A stretch of DNA of 64,000 bases from Nelumbo lutea. Taxonomy: Eukaryota > Streptophyta > Magnoliopsida > Proteales > Nelumbonaceae. Below the pieces are notes generated by a model. That model saw only the letters and a program-made list of their open reading frames with translations. It made no database searches and was not told where the DNA came from. Location: the NCBI GenBank assembly GCA_022828595.1, contig JAKGHH010000008.1, positions 25,598,378 to 25,662,377 on the forward strand. Direction: 5' to 3'. Of this stretch, positions 13,001 through 24,621 are shown in pieces. The position numbers and the translations under genes were made by a program. The stretch's first letter is position 1; each line of letters opens with the position of its first letter.

Positions 13001-16000
13001 TTTCTGGCATCATAGATAAAGCCATAATTCAAATGCTTCATTTATAAATTTTCAGTCTTTTGTCATAACTTGATGGTTTAGTTCATTAAAAATTGGGAAC
13101 TTATGCTGATAGTATAGAATATAAATAGGATTTTGTGGTTGGCAACGAAGGCATAAATATAATTAAGAAGATCTATCTTTCATGACATATCAGAAAAATA
13201 AGTATCTTACAAGATGAAGGGATACATCGGAGAATAAAGTATATATAATTTTTTCCAGAAGTCCTACCATGCTATTTATAATTTATACTGTAACATTTTG
13301 GGTAGGAAATTTATTTGCTTTTCTTTTTGATAGGTACAACATTGATTCACATGATTATTCTGTACGATTGAAATCGGCTCAGAAATTTCTCAGAGATGGG
13401 GACAAGGTTTACTAGAACTTTCTCATATTGTACAACTATTAATGCATATATGGTCTAGTTTGTCTCGTCACTACAAATCTGTGATTAGTAGGTCAATTCC
13501 TGCAGGTTAAGGTCATAGTGAATTTGAAAGGCTGTGAGAATGCGTTCAGGAACATTGCCATTGAGCTTATCAGGCGTTTCCAGAATGACATTGGGGAGGT
13601 ATTGATCACATGCTTGTGTTTTTCATGAACTGAGAGACAGACATTACAGTAGTATAATGGTCTGTTGATAATTATATCCAATTATTCTACACGTTGGGGA
13701 TTATTTTTAAGTCTGCACTATTATACATTGTCATCATTAGTATCTTCTCCTGAGTTTCTGGAATCAACTATTTGGATCCTGTTGTCATCATTAGACTCTT
13801 CCACCAAAGCTTGATGTAACAGTATAATCTTAGGCTGACAAGCATAATAACATAAGTTCGAGTCTGAGAGCAGCCACTTCGTGCAAAATATGCCAAAAGT
13901 TAGGTCTTTACCCAGTCCACCCCTCCCAAGACCTTGAATAGCTGGGAAAAACATTGGGTAACGGCCTTGGATTCTTCCATCAAAAGCATGTGTTTTCAGA
14001 TGTTCTCCCATTACTCCTTTTGATAATAATTCATGCTAGTCACCCATATGCTTCTCCTTTTAAAGTCCTCAATTTGTCTCTTCATTGATTTGATTGTCCA
14101 TTGACTGGATCATCCCATCTTTATATATGTATATATATATATATATATAGGATAGGGGTTCTCTCTCCGTGCAGGAAATGGAATCTACTCGTGTGAGTAG
14201 ATTGCCACGTGAGAGCAACCCATTTCCTATTATATCTAATTATCTAATTACCTATTATATCTAATTATATAAATATTGTTAGATAATTAGATATATATAT
14301 ATATATAATTATCTAATTATATAAATATATAATAGTTATTATAAATATTGTTAATAACTAGATATCAAACCATTCAAACGGTTTTGACCATTTTTTATTA
14401 TTTTTATTTTTTTTGTTAGAACAGGCCGACTGTTCAGTTCAAACAGTCGGACCGTTTGATCCGGTAACCGAACCCTTGACCGGTTCGATTTTAAAAACCA
14501 TGATGTTATGTCATTCGAACGTATGACTCATACAACCCAAAAATGGAACCGTTCAGGCCACTGGTTTTCGGGTCGACGGTTTGACCGTCTGGTTTCAACG
14601 GATGGCCCGTTTTGACAACAAAAATTAAAAAAAAAGGCCAAAAACCACTGAATAGGTCAACGGGCTAATGGCTCAACCACTTGGGTCAATGGGTCGTTGA
14701 CCGATTCAACGGTTTTTGGCCAGGGACCGGGATTGGGGTAGAACGGAACTGGTTGCCTGGACGGTTCCCAATTAAAAAAATAAAAAAAACGGACAACCTG
14801 TTCTGACAACAAAAATTACAAGCAAAAAATTGAGTGTGAGGTCCATTAAGCAGTACCATACGTGTTATGTCATTCGAGCGTGTGACTCATACGACCTGAA
14901 AACGGAACTGTTCTGGCCACCCGTTTTTGGGTCGACGGTTTGACTGTTTGGTTCAAACGGATGGCCCGTTCTGACAACAAAATTAAAAAAAAACAACCAA
15001 AAACCATTGAACGGGTCAATAGTTCGACCACCTGGGTCAATGGGTCATTGACCGATTCAATGATTTTTGGCCAGGGACTGAGATTAGGACAAAATGGAAC
15101 TGTTTGCCTGGATGGTTCCCAATTAAAAAAATAAAAAACGGCCAAAAACCATTGAACGGGTCAACGGATTGATGGTTCGACCGCTCGGGTCAATGGGCCA
15201 TTGACCAATTCAACAGTTTTTGGCCAGGGACCGGGTCGACAGTTCCATTCCAGCCCCTGCGAAGCAGGGCCCTCTGCTAGTATTTTTTTTATCACAATAG
15301 CTATTCCCAGTTTTCCTTGTGTGCTGATTCCTATTCTTGTTTCCTAATCTTTACATTCTAATCTTGATATGCATCTGAGCCACTTTCTGCATCAGCTTAT
15401 GTTCAACTTTATTTCTCGATCTGGACTCTGTTCTTTTCATTTCTGGTCTTAAATTATCAGGGAGGACTGCTATCTCAACTGCTGCTATAGCAACCCTTCC
15501 TTAGAAGGGTGGCAAGCAAGACCAGGTTCTGGAATGAAAACCTCCATGACCCAAGAGGCTAATCTTAGATCATCTTATTAGTAATACTCTGGATTCCACC
15601 ACCTATATATAACACCAACATCATGAGGCACCAATTTCTTCCAATCCCTTTGTCCATTTGCCAAATTGCTCTGAGTGCCATTGCAATAGGAAAGGAAATC
15701 ACTCATATCTTTGAGAATAACGAAGGTAATCTCAGCTTTCAGGAAGACCATCTTATGCATACCTGCTCTGTGCTCATGGTGACTAGATGTCACCTGAATC
15801 TTGGATTTGTACATAACAATATAAAACAATATATAGACATTCCAATTTGGACGTAAAACAGAAAATTACTCATCTAGGATCTTACAGCTTATATCTATCT
15901 CTTGTTTAAGTTTACAGTCTAATAGACATGGCATTTGCAGCTTGCAACAGAGGAAAGCAAAAACTTCAGTGAGAGAAACATATTCATTGTTTTGGTTCCA

Positions 16001-16228
16001 AATAAAGCACTTATACAGAAAATTCAGGAACAGCCAAAGAAAAGAGAAAAACCAGCAGCAACTGAAGTTTCGGCTGGTGTTCAAGCATGGTCAATATTTC
16101 ATAGGAATAGTTTCTGGAGGGAGCTGGTAAATTTCATTTTATTCTTCAAGGGGGGTAGAGATCCATATGTATTATCATATTATTGTAATACATCTTCCTT
16201 GGAACCACATTGTATTATTTTACCATAA
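7044..16228 (+). CDS. IF3: Translation initiation factor IF-3, chloroplast/mitochondrial, nine exons
   Basis: Exons: 7044-7327, 7431-7470, 7566-7625, 10256-10308, 11112-11167, 11270-11303, 13334-13406, 13506-13598, 15941-16228. All introns are GT-AG and the phases join to 326 residues. Residues 1 to about 95 are Ser/Arg-rich with few acidic residues at the start, as in an organelle transit peptide. The IF-3 N domain follows (RLIDEQQNMVGVVSKGEAL, DADPPVVRIMDY, then a basic QQKKKRGQQKK linker). The C domain is KELKMGYNIDSHDYSVRLKS through FLRDGDKVKVIVNLKG to RNIFIVLVPNKA. By family knowledge it binds the 30S subunit and proofs start-codon choice. The ATG at 7044 is the first in this frame. The family normally ends near the SAGV motif of exon 9. 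Here the frame runs about 50 residues further, so the last part may be intronic or untranslated. Exon 4/5 joining gives DYKKYRYEQQ, where other plastid IF-3s usually have a small or amide residue at the first K. Confidence 0.88.
7626..10255 (+). other. IF-3 intron 3, 2.6 kb
   Basis: GT at 7626 and AG at 10254-10255. It holds T homopolymers (about 8988-9008 and 9149-9161) and otherwise unremarkable AT-rich sequence. I see no gene or well-bounded transposon in it. Confidence 0.7.
10309..11111 (+). other. IF-3 intron 4, 0.8 kb, possible LINE tail
   Basis: A stretch at about 10880-11030 with a G run, a TGTTGTGGGTGGCCTGATGG segment, AATAAATTTTATTTC and an A run (about 11022-11029) resembles the 3' UTR and tail of a + strand LINE. 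No coding remnant supports this. Confidence 0.35.
11304..13333 (+). other. IF-3 intron 6, 2.0 kb
   Basis: It contains two patches of degenerate GGGTT/CAACC-type repeat text (about 11420-11510 and 11640-11990), similar in style to the patch at 49795-49910. No coding remnant is seen. Confidence 0.6.
14182..14203. repeat. Perfect hairpin near the 5' end of the Helitron-like element
   Basis: AATCTACTC-GTGT-GAGTAGATT is a perfect 9-bp stem with a 4-base loop. It is nested inside a wider pair, AGGAAATG (14173-14180) with CATTTCCT (14221-14228). Confidence 0.7.
14510..15240. repeat. Two-and-a-half imperfect tandem repeats of about 359 bp
   Basis: GTCATTCGAACGTATGACTC at 14510 recurs as GTCATTCGAGCGTGTGACTC at 14869, and similarity runs on through GGTCGACGGTTTGAC, the AAAATTAAAAAAA tract and TTTTTGGCCAGGGAC. 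A third, partial unit starts near 15138. The units are rich in ACCGGTTC/GGTCAAC words. They make up most of the Helitron-like element. Confidence 0.65.
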
Positions 16229-16805
16229 TATCAGAAGAAGCCTTTCTATATAAACAGTAGCTACCATATTCCCCTACTTACCAAATGAAATTCGGAATTC
16301 TTTTCCTTGTACTTTTTGATGGGTAACTTGACTTGGAAAGCGATCTCAATGGTCTTATGGCCACTACTCATTAATGTATATTATTGATAATCCCCATCAT
16401 CCTATTATTTCTTGTTGTCTGGTCATAAGTGAAAATCATATATCAAAAAAGTCCAAGTTGTTGTAATCAGTAGGTCAAGTTTGTTTTGGGCACGGCTGAA
16501 AGGATAAAGACAGTGTCTGGTCGGTGCTCTCTGATATTCTGCTACATGGACAATATTTTTGCTCTCTAGGTGGTATCAGACCATAGACCAACCATTCACA
16601 AAATCTCTAAATTGATGAATGATGGGCTTTTCTATGACAATAATAGCCAGGTGGATGGAATTTCCAGTACATGATTGAAGCTTCTTAAGAACAAAAGTGG
16701 GCAATAAATCCATTTTCTTGATTTCTGAATTCTGATTCAGTGGTTCCTTTATATTATATGGATGGACATGCTTCAAATAATGTAGTAAGGTCAAACGCTA
16801 AGTGT

Positions 16806-16900
16806 TTTTTGATCAATAACACAATTCATTAATTATCGCACAGAGAGGAAGACAAACTTTCTTATCTTCCAACTCATGAGCTCCAAGAGAGGAAACAAGA
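16806..16900 (-). repeat. LINE 3'-end fragment with A tail
   Basis: Read on the minus strand it ends in TTATTGATCAAAAAA. The text TTTTTTGATCAATAACAC, then ATTCATTAATT and GAGAGGAAGACAAAC, recurs at 46806 and 48976, where the latter directly adjoins a LINE RNase H domain. This is therefore a short 5'-truncated insertion of the same family. Confidence 0.6.
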
Positions 16901-16905
16901 GATAA

Positions 16906-16967
16906 AGAAAGAGAGAACAGAAAAAGAAGAAAATTCAGAAAGAGAGAACAGAAAAAGAAGAAAATTC
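16906..16967. repeat. 31-bp direct tandem duplication
   Basis: A purine-rich unit beginning AGAAAGAGAGAACAG is present twice without mismatch (16906-16936 and 16937-16967). Confidence 0.85.
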
Positions 16968-17552
16968 AGATGGCTGGAAGTAAATATCAGTTGGGTCAAA
17001 CACCAAAGATTCTTCTAGGCTGTGTTTGGCTTAAAGAGAAAACAGAAAGTTGAGGGGAAGTTATTGAAGACTTGTATGATAATTTCTTAGAGTTCAACCA
17101 TGGAGCATTCACTAATATTAGCTGCAGTTTAAATCTAGAACTCAACCAATCATGTCCAAGCAACTTTTACCTTTAATAAGATATATTTACCATTACATTT
17201 GACCAATCAGAAATTGGATTTGATCCTCACAGAATTATGCTCATACTGTCCTCACACCCCTTTTTCAGCCATGTATTGAGAATATCTCCTATGAATAAAA
17301 AGAAAGTATGAAAATGTTCCCAATACACGGATGAATCCAGCCTCGATCAATCACGTCTTTTGCTATATGGTATAGCCGATGCACCACAAATCTTGCCCAT
17401 TTCCTAATGGCTTTCCCTCAACTTTCTATTACTCTTATTTCTGATAAACCAAGCAGAGCTTCGGACTAGTGAGAACAAGGTTGGAAACTTGGAATAAGGC
17501 AGTTTGTGTCCACTCCAGGTGAGGTGGAGAGGTGATGGGGAAGCCCCAACTT

Positions 17553-17563
17553 ACCAACCTAAC
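17553..17563 (+). promoter_or_regulatory. Overlapping secondary-wall MYB (SMRE-type) motifs upstream of CESA7
   Basis: ACCAACCTAAC contains two overlapping matches to ACC(A/T)A(A/C)(T/C), the site known for MYB46/MYB83 in secondary-wall genes. Further single matches lie at 18566-18572 (reverse) and 18768-18774. The motif is degenerate, about one match per kb by chance, so function is only suggested. Confidence 0.25.
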
Positions 17564-18690
17564 GTTTTCCACAACTTCGTTAATAAGTCCTTCCATCCAA
17601 AGCGTCTCTTTCTCATATGACACCTTATCCTCCCCTCTCCATTCCATACCCACCAAGCCATCAAACCAATCAATATTCTACATTTTTACTAAAACACAGC
17701 AATACGCCATTGGTTGCTCATTAAGAGGAGAATTCCTCCCGATATCACACATCGCAATCAGTTTAGTTCACAGGTAAACCGGATCACAATTACATCATCT
17801 GATCTCCTACCCTGAGGTCGATACTATACTACCGACACCACGTTTTCCAAATTTTGATGAGTCTTATGTACCGTAACCACAACCTAAACCGTCAGAAAAG
17901 GAAAGAAAGCCATCCGTGCAACTAACTTCTAGAGTCAAGGATCTTCTAGAGGGGAACTAGGGTAACGGGTTCAAATCAATTGGTTGAAAACAATCCAATT
18001 GGATTTACTTTGGGCGTAAGATTTGCTTTAGGTGAGACCCAAAGAAGCCTAGATTCCAGCTTTCAACCCCAGTTCTATATGCCAGTTGTAGGGATCGGAT
18101 TTTACCACATAGGGACCCTCGTTCAAGATTAAGAAGCCATTTATTGTTTTTTTTGGTACAAATAAGAAGCCGTTTTTCTTTAGTGTGAATTATTGCTTTG
18201 TCTGAATATTAATCGTGGTTGTACTTGTGAGTTCTTTAATGGCTGAAACTAAGGCTGTGTTTGGATATCCTTCAATGATTTGTGCCTTTAAAGCCCCAAA
18301 GCACAAAACCCATTACTCAATTTTAGTTGTTGTGGTGCGGGGCTTATAAGTGTTTTGCGTTATTTGTAAAAACAGTTAATTCTTACTATCTGTAAACACT
18401 TTTTGCAAAGCAAAACTTTATCACAATGGAAGCCCACTTATTCAGAAAAGTTCTCACAGAGCAATAAGTCACTCAATTCATCCATTATCAAACGTCCCCT
18501 ATTTATCCACTAAAAGAAAGAGCAATGAGTGCCCTAAAAGGCTCTAGACAGTTAAAAGATCAATTATTTGGTTAAAGGACTAGGTGGCTATTGTAAGAAA
18601 AATAAGGGGTAATTTCGTCAAAATGGTCGTTGGAGAAAGCTCAGGAGAGAATGCATGGTGGTTGAATGGACGTAGCTTGACTTCACGGCA

Positions 18691-18876
18691 ATGGCGACTC
18701 TGCAACCAACAGCGCCAGCCGTAGAAACTTTGAGTGAGATAGAGAGCTTACCTCCACCAATAAAAAGACCAACCAGAGAAGTCTACTTGCATTCTCCGAG
18801 ACCCTGGACTTATCCATCGGAGAACGACGATGGAGGCGAGTGCTGGACTGGTTGCCGGATCTCACAACCGGAATGA
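18691..18876 (+). other. Possible upstream ORF overlapping the CESA7 start
   Basis: A 61-codon frame starts at ATG 18691 with G at -3 and G at +4. It overlaps the CESA ATG (18830) in another frame and ends at 18876. The peptide resembles nothing I know. It matters only if the transcript starts upstream of 18691, which the sequence does not show; no clear TATA box is visible. Confidence 0.3.
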
Positions 18877-21800
18877 ACTCGTTGTCATCCATGGACATGA
18901 AGAGGTAAAAGAAAACAAATACAATCAGAGTTCAGATGTAGAAAACAAAGAAAATTCCATACAAATATGTATTTGCAATACTAACCTTTTCGGTTTCTGT
19001 CTCATTGCAGCCAAAGCAATTGAAGTCATTAAACGGTCAGGTCTGTGAGATATGTGGGGACGAGGTGGGAATCACGGCCGAAGGCGACCTGTTTGTGGCT
19101 TGTAACGAGTGTGGTTTTCCGGTGTGCCGGCCTTGTTATGAGTATGAGAGGAGAGAAGGGAGCCAACAGTGTCCCCAGTGCAAAACCAGATACAAGCGTC
19201 TCAAAGGTAATGTAATTAATCAACAATTTCTTCTTTCTCAGTTTCTCTGTCTCTCGACTACTTAGTTTGCAGAAAGCATCTTCATCAAGTTTATTTAACT
19301 GGATTTTCAGAAGAAATTAAACCAGCATACACAGAGTTCATTAATTAATTAGTCCTTAATTTGTATGTCTGTTATCTTTTGATAAATGAAGGGAGCCCGA
19401 GGGTTGAAGGAGATGAGGATGAAGAAGACGTGGATGATCTGGAGCACGAGTTCAATATCGAAGATGAGCAAAACAAGCAGAAACATCTCACAGAAGCAAT
19501 GCTTTACGGGAAGATGAGCTACGGGAGGGGACCCGACGTCGACGAGAGCACTCAGTACCCACCCGTTATCGCCGGTGTGAGATCCCGGCCGGTGAGTAAT
19601 CCGGAAACCTGGAAACTTGAAAAGCTGACAAATGTTCCTTGAAATTCTGGAATGAAGTCTAATAATACAATTTTCATGAAAACAGGTGAGTGGGGAGTTC
19701 CCGGTTGGGCACGCCTATGGAGAGATGCTGTCATCTGCCCCCCATAAACGTATACATCCTTACCCAGCTTCTGAGCCTGGTAAGAAATCATTCTAGGATT
19801 GATTTCCATGAAACCTCATATATGTGAAAAGCCAGTTTCAGAGAATTGATTGTTCTTTTTGTTTGATAATTTTGATACACAGGAAGCACGAGATGGGATG
19901 ATAAGGGAGGTTGGAAAGAGAGAATGGATGACTGGAAACTGAAGCAGCAAGGAAATTTGGGTCCTGACCCGGACGATGTGGTCGACCCGGACATGCCTTT
20001 GTATGTGTTATTTTGTCCAAACCTGCAGCACTTAGGAGTCCTATGGACCGGAAAAGGATCTGGGTCGATTCTATTTGGTTGGACCAATGGGTCTAGCTAC
20101 AGAATCACAAAGGCTGGATTAGTTGATCCCAATCCGCGTCTATTTGCTTTGCACTCGGAAATGGAATCTAAATCTCTCGGAATCAGAATTGGAATGATCT
20201 ATTCTCTTCCACCTGTTTGGTTTGGTTCATACAGGATAACGGGAATTGAAATCAATATTAGCATTAACTAGAATGGAGTTCTCATTCCCAAGATAGGGGG
20301 AGGAAACACCTCTCACCCGTGTATTGAGAATATCTCCCATGATAAGTATGGAAAATGTTTCTAATGCATAGTGAGATACTGAGATGTACATGTGGGGTGC
20401 CCTCATAGAGTGTCAATGTGATCTCCTATCCTACATGGTGTTTGGAAGTATGGGCATTTTTTGGGATTGATTTACAAAAAAAAAAAAACACCTATGCTTC
20501 CAAGACCCGTTTTTACAAGAAAACGCTTCTATCACGTAGTTAGTGAGCAATACTATGCTGTTTGGTAAGGTGATTTTCATCACCGTTTTTCATGTATGTA
20601 CTGACAGGTAAGCACCATATGGGATACACAGTCAACCATCGGGGGAAACGGTTTACCGATGCATGAAACACCAAATTTAGTGTTTCATGCATCGGTAGGG
20701 TCGCGATTTTCTAGACATGCCCAATTTTTTAATAATCAGCTGAACCAAACAATGAAATACATGGGCATTTGTTGAAACGCCTATGTGGATCCGACATGGC
20801 ACCATTTTTTTGAAAAACGGCCACGGTTCCAAACATCTCCTAATTAGAATGAGAATCAAATTCTGATTCTGCCCAACCAAACAGTTGGATTAGGAATGAC
20901 TCATTCCAACCAATCAGATTGAATGACCCAATCAGTTCAACCCAATTCTTGTGCAGAACCAGTTCCATGCTAACCTGACCCAACTCTAGGTTTCCACTTT
21001 CTGGACCCAACTCTAGGTTTCCACTTTCTGGTCTCAATGTCACCAAGAAGGCAATAAAGATGAAATTGAGACTGTTACACTGATTCAGTGTTACAATGAT
21101 ATAGGAAAAAAAGGTATAAAGAATGCCATGATTGCTAAGGATCCCAAGAAGATGGGCCCACCAATGATTTTTCCCTCAAATTTCACTGGAAAAGACTGGG
21201 TGATGGGCCCACATTACAGTGACCCACTCAAGTTACCTCACAAATCTACCCTAGTTGTAGTGTAACTTGTAAGATGTGACAATGTTATTGTGCTACACGT
21301 TGCAGGATGGATGAAGCTAGGCAACCACTTTCAAGAAAAGTACCCATTGCATCAAGCAAGGTCAACCCATATCGTATGGTGATCGTGACCCGGCTGGTTG
21401 TCCTTGCATTCTTCCTTCGCTATCGAATTCTAAACCCAGTTCATGATGCCATTGGGCTATGGCTCACCTCTGTCATATGTGAGATCTGGTTTGCCTTCTC
21501 TTGGATCCTTGATCAATTCCCCAAATGGTTCCCCATTGATCGTGAGACCTACCTCGATCGTCTTTCTCTAAGGTACAGTAGTCTTACACGGAAGCAGAGC
21601 ACACTTCACATGAGTGATTTCAGACTTGGACCAGACCAGATGGTCAGCCATTTGAACCAGGAATGACAGTTCTCATAGTTCTTGGTTGATTGCCTGGTTC
21701 TTCAATCGGACTTCTTTAGTTGTAATTCTGTCATAGAAACAGCTAAGATTGAACTTCTGTTCCTGGGTTGTGTTTCATAATGCAGGTATGAGAGAGAAGG

Positions 21801-24621
21801 TGAACCATCCATGTTATCTCCGGTGGATATATTTGTGAGTACAGTGGACCCATTGAAGGAACCTCCCCTGGTTACAGCTAACACAGTTCTTTCAATCTTG
21901 GCCATGGACTACCCAGTTGACAAGATCTCTTGCTATGTCTCTGATGATGGAGCCTCCATGCTTACATTTGAATCACTCTCTGAAACTGCTGAGTTTGCTC
22001 GGAAATGGGTACCCTTCTGCAAGAAATTCGCCATTGAGCCCAGAGCTCCAGAGATGTACTTCTCTCAAAAGGTGGACTACCTCAAGGACAAAGTCCAGCC
22101 TACATTCGTCAAGGAGCGCCGAGCCATGAAGGTTGACAACTCTCACTTTCTTACAATCTGCCTGCATTTTGCTCAAACCCATCATTTTTTGTGCTGAAAT
22201 TGCACTATTTCTTCTTGTTTGACAGAGAGAATATGAAGAATTTAAGGTCAGGATAAATGCTCTGGTTGCTAAGGCCATGAAGGTTCCTCCAGAAGGGTGG
22301 ATCATGCAGGACGGAACGCCATGGCCAGGAAACAATATCAAAGATCATCCTGGTATGATTCAAGTCTTCCTTGGTCACAGTGGAGGTCTTGATTCTGAAG
22401 GCAATGAGCTACCTCGCCTTGTTTATGTCTCTCGTGAGAAGAGGCCTGGCTTTCAGCATCACAAGAAAGCTGGAGCCATGAATGCCCTGGTAAGGATCCA
22501 ACACAGTTATCCCTGATTATGTTCAAATTCCATAAGAAATAAAATTCTGCGTTGAGTAACTTGAAGTGGGTATCAATGATTTAAGCTGTTGGATTTTGGA
22601 TTTTTCTACTTTGCACCATTACATACAGTGAGAACTCTCATTGGATTTTTTGCAGGTTCGAGTTTCTGCAGTGCTTACCAATGCTCCTTTCATGCTGAAC
22701 TTGGACTGTGACCACTACGTGAACAACAGCAAGGCCGTCAGGGAGGCAATGTGTTTCTTGATGGATCCCCAGGTTGGAAGGAAGGTTTGTTATGTACAGT
22801 TTCCTCAGAGGTTCGATGGCATTGACAAGCATGATCGATATGCCAACAGAAACACTGTCTTCTTTGATGTAAGTCCCATTCCAAATCCAACCTTTGGGCT
22901 ACACTCTTAGTACTGCATTTTGTAGTCCACCTGAAGCCAAGAAGTAAATCAGTAAGATCATGTTCCTGGTTTCTGCAGATTAACATGAAAGGTCTAGATG
23001 GACTTCAGGGTCCAGTTTATGTGGGTACCGGATGTGTCTTCAGAAGACAAGCTTTGTATGGATATGAGCCTCCAAAGGGACCAAAGCGTCCCAAGATGGT
23101 AAGCTGTGACTGCTGCCCATGTTTCGGACGTCGGAAGAAGCTCCCCAAGTATTCCAAGCATGGCGGTACGAGTGGAGAAGGGTCTGCACAAGGTAATCTT
23201 GAGGACATTTGCCCTCTTAATGAAACCCCTGTATCCTAGTTTCTGTTCAATTGAATGACTTGTTTTCTTTTCATCAGTATTGGAGGAAGACACGGCACTG
23301 TTGATATCTCAAATGAATTTCGAGAAAAGATTTGGACAGTCGGCAGCATTTGTGACTTCAACTCTGATGGAGGAAGGTGGTGTCCCTCCCTCTTCAAGTC
23401 CAGCAGCGCTTCTGAAGGAAGCCATTCATGTTATTAGCTGTGGCTATGAGGACAAGACAGAATGGGGTACTGAGGTAATGCCCATGAGTCCATGGCCAGA
23501 AGTTTTGGCATTTTGCTTGGAATTTTCTAGGCAGAAAGAGGACAGGATAGGATTGGTTGTTTGATTTATTATAAATCTTCTTGGTTGGTTTTGAATGTGC
23601 AGCTGGGCTGGATTTATGGGTCTATCACAGAGGACATTCTTACAGGCTTCAAGATGCATTGCCGGGGTTGGAGGTCAATATACTGCATGCCCAAGAGACC
23701 TGCATTCAAGGGCTCTGCACCCATCAACTTGTCTGACCGTCTCAACCAAGTTCTCCGGTGGGCTCTTGGCTCTGTTGAGATCTTCTTCAGTCGCCACAGT
23801 CCTCTCTGGTATGGCTACAAGGGTGGAAACTTGAAGTTTCTTGAGCGCTTTGCGTACATCAACACCACTGTCTACCCATTCACCTCCTTACCTCTGCTCG
23901 CTTACTGTACCCTCCCGGCCATTTGCTTGCTCACCGGAAAATTCATCATGCCTACGGTAACAACTTCACTGTTCACATCATCATACATTCATTTGTGGTA
24001 GTGCAACAAAATTCTTAATCCGTTTTCTGTGTGATCCAGATAAGTACATTTGCGAGTCTATTCTTCATTGCACTCTTCATTTCAATCTTTGCAACGGGCA
24101 TTCTGGAGCTGAGATGGAGTGGAGTAAGCATTGAGGAATGGTGGAGGAACGAGCAGTTCTGGGTCATTGGTGGTGTCTCAGCCCACCTCTTCGCCGTGGT
24201 ACAAGGTCTTCTCAAGATCTTGGCTGGAATTGACACCAACTTCACTGTCACTTCCAAGGCTTCAGACGATGAAGAGTTTGGAGAGCTCTACACCTTCAAA
24301 TGGACCACCCTGTTGATCCCTCCTACAACTCTCCTAATCATCAACCTGGTTGGGGTAGTTGCAGGTATATCAGACGCCATAAACAATGGGTACCAGTCAT
24401 GGGGGCCACTCTTTGGAAAGCTCTTCTTCGCCTTCTGGGTGATTGTCCATCTCTACCCATTCCTCAAAGGTCTCATGGGGCGCCAGAACCGGACTCCTAC
24501 TATTGTTGTCATCTGGTCAGTGCTTTTAGCTTCCATATTCTCTTTGCTCTGGGTCCGAATTGACCCATTTGTGGTAAAAGCCAAGGGACCTGACACTAAG
24601 CAATGCGGGATCAATTGTTGA
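18830..24621 (+). CDS. CESA7: Cellulose synthase catalytic subunit, secondary wall, CESA7/IRX3 type
   Basis: Exons: 18830-18904, 19011-19206, 19392-19591, 19686-19779, 19883-20000, 21306-21572, 21786-22131, 22226-22489, 22656-22868, 22979-23192, 23278-23474, 23603-23956, 24040-24621; all GT-AG, joining to 1039 residues. It polymerises UDP-glucose into beta-1,4-glucan in the plasma-membrane rosette. The order is RING-like zinc finger with eight Cys (37-82), acidic variable region, two membrane spans (about 240-300), and the glycosyltransferase domain with DDG (370-372), DCD (537-539), TED (737-739) and QVLRW (777-781). A class-specific region (about 630-680) precedes TED, six C-terminal spans follow, and the end is CGINC. 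The start [20 protein letters not shown] and the acidic [18 protein letters not shown] region match CESA7 as I remember it, one of the three secondary-wall isoforms (with CESA4 and CESA8). All catalytic residues are present and no break is seen. Confidence 0.95.
20438..20838. mobile_element. MITE in CESA7 intron 5
   Basis: The ends GTGTTTGGAA and TTCCAAACAT are inverted. The centre is a perfect palindrome: 18-bp arms at 20654-20671 and 20680-20697 (TACCGATGCATGAAACAC) around an 8-base loop. Similar words (ATGGGCAT, AAACGCCTATG) occur inverted on both sides. No coding capacity. Intron 5 is 1305 bases, far longer than the other introns of this gene (78-213 bases). Confidence 0.55.

Larger units (their letters stand above)
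14160..15280 (+). mobile_element. Helitron-like non-autonomous element in IF-3 intron 8
   Basis: The 3' end has the Helitron signature: a perfect hairpin CCCTGC-GAA-GCAGGG (15255-15269), seven bases, then CTAG (15277-15280) followed by T, matching the CTRR-T rule. The 5' side begins TCTCTCTCCGTG after a TA microsatellite. No terminal inverted repeats or target duplication are evident, and no Rep/helicase is encoded. The 5' border is weaker: the base before it is T, not the expected A. The 5' side also folds into nested hairpins (14173-14228), which is not typical. Confidence 0.45.
16229..18829. other. Spacer between IF-3 and CESA7
   Basis: Both genes point right, so this holds the IF-3 3' flank and the CESA promoter. 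It contains a LINE-type 3' tail (16806-16900), a 31-bp direct duplication (16906-16967), a small hairpin repeat near 17272-17330 related to 20318-20375, and MYB-type sites near 17553 and 18566. No further coding region is supported. Confidence 0.7.

Noticed and set aside
21973..22341. Long minus-strand open frames inside CESA7
   Set aside because: They are shadows of conserved cellulose synthase exons; no domain and no independent start context.
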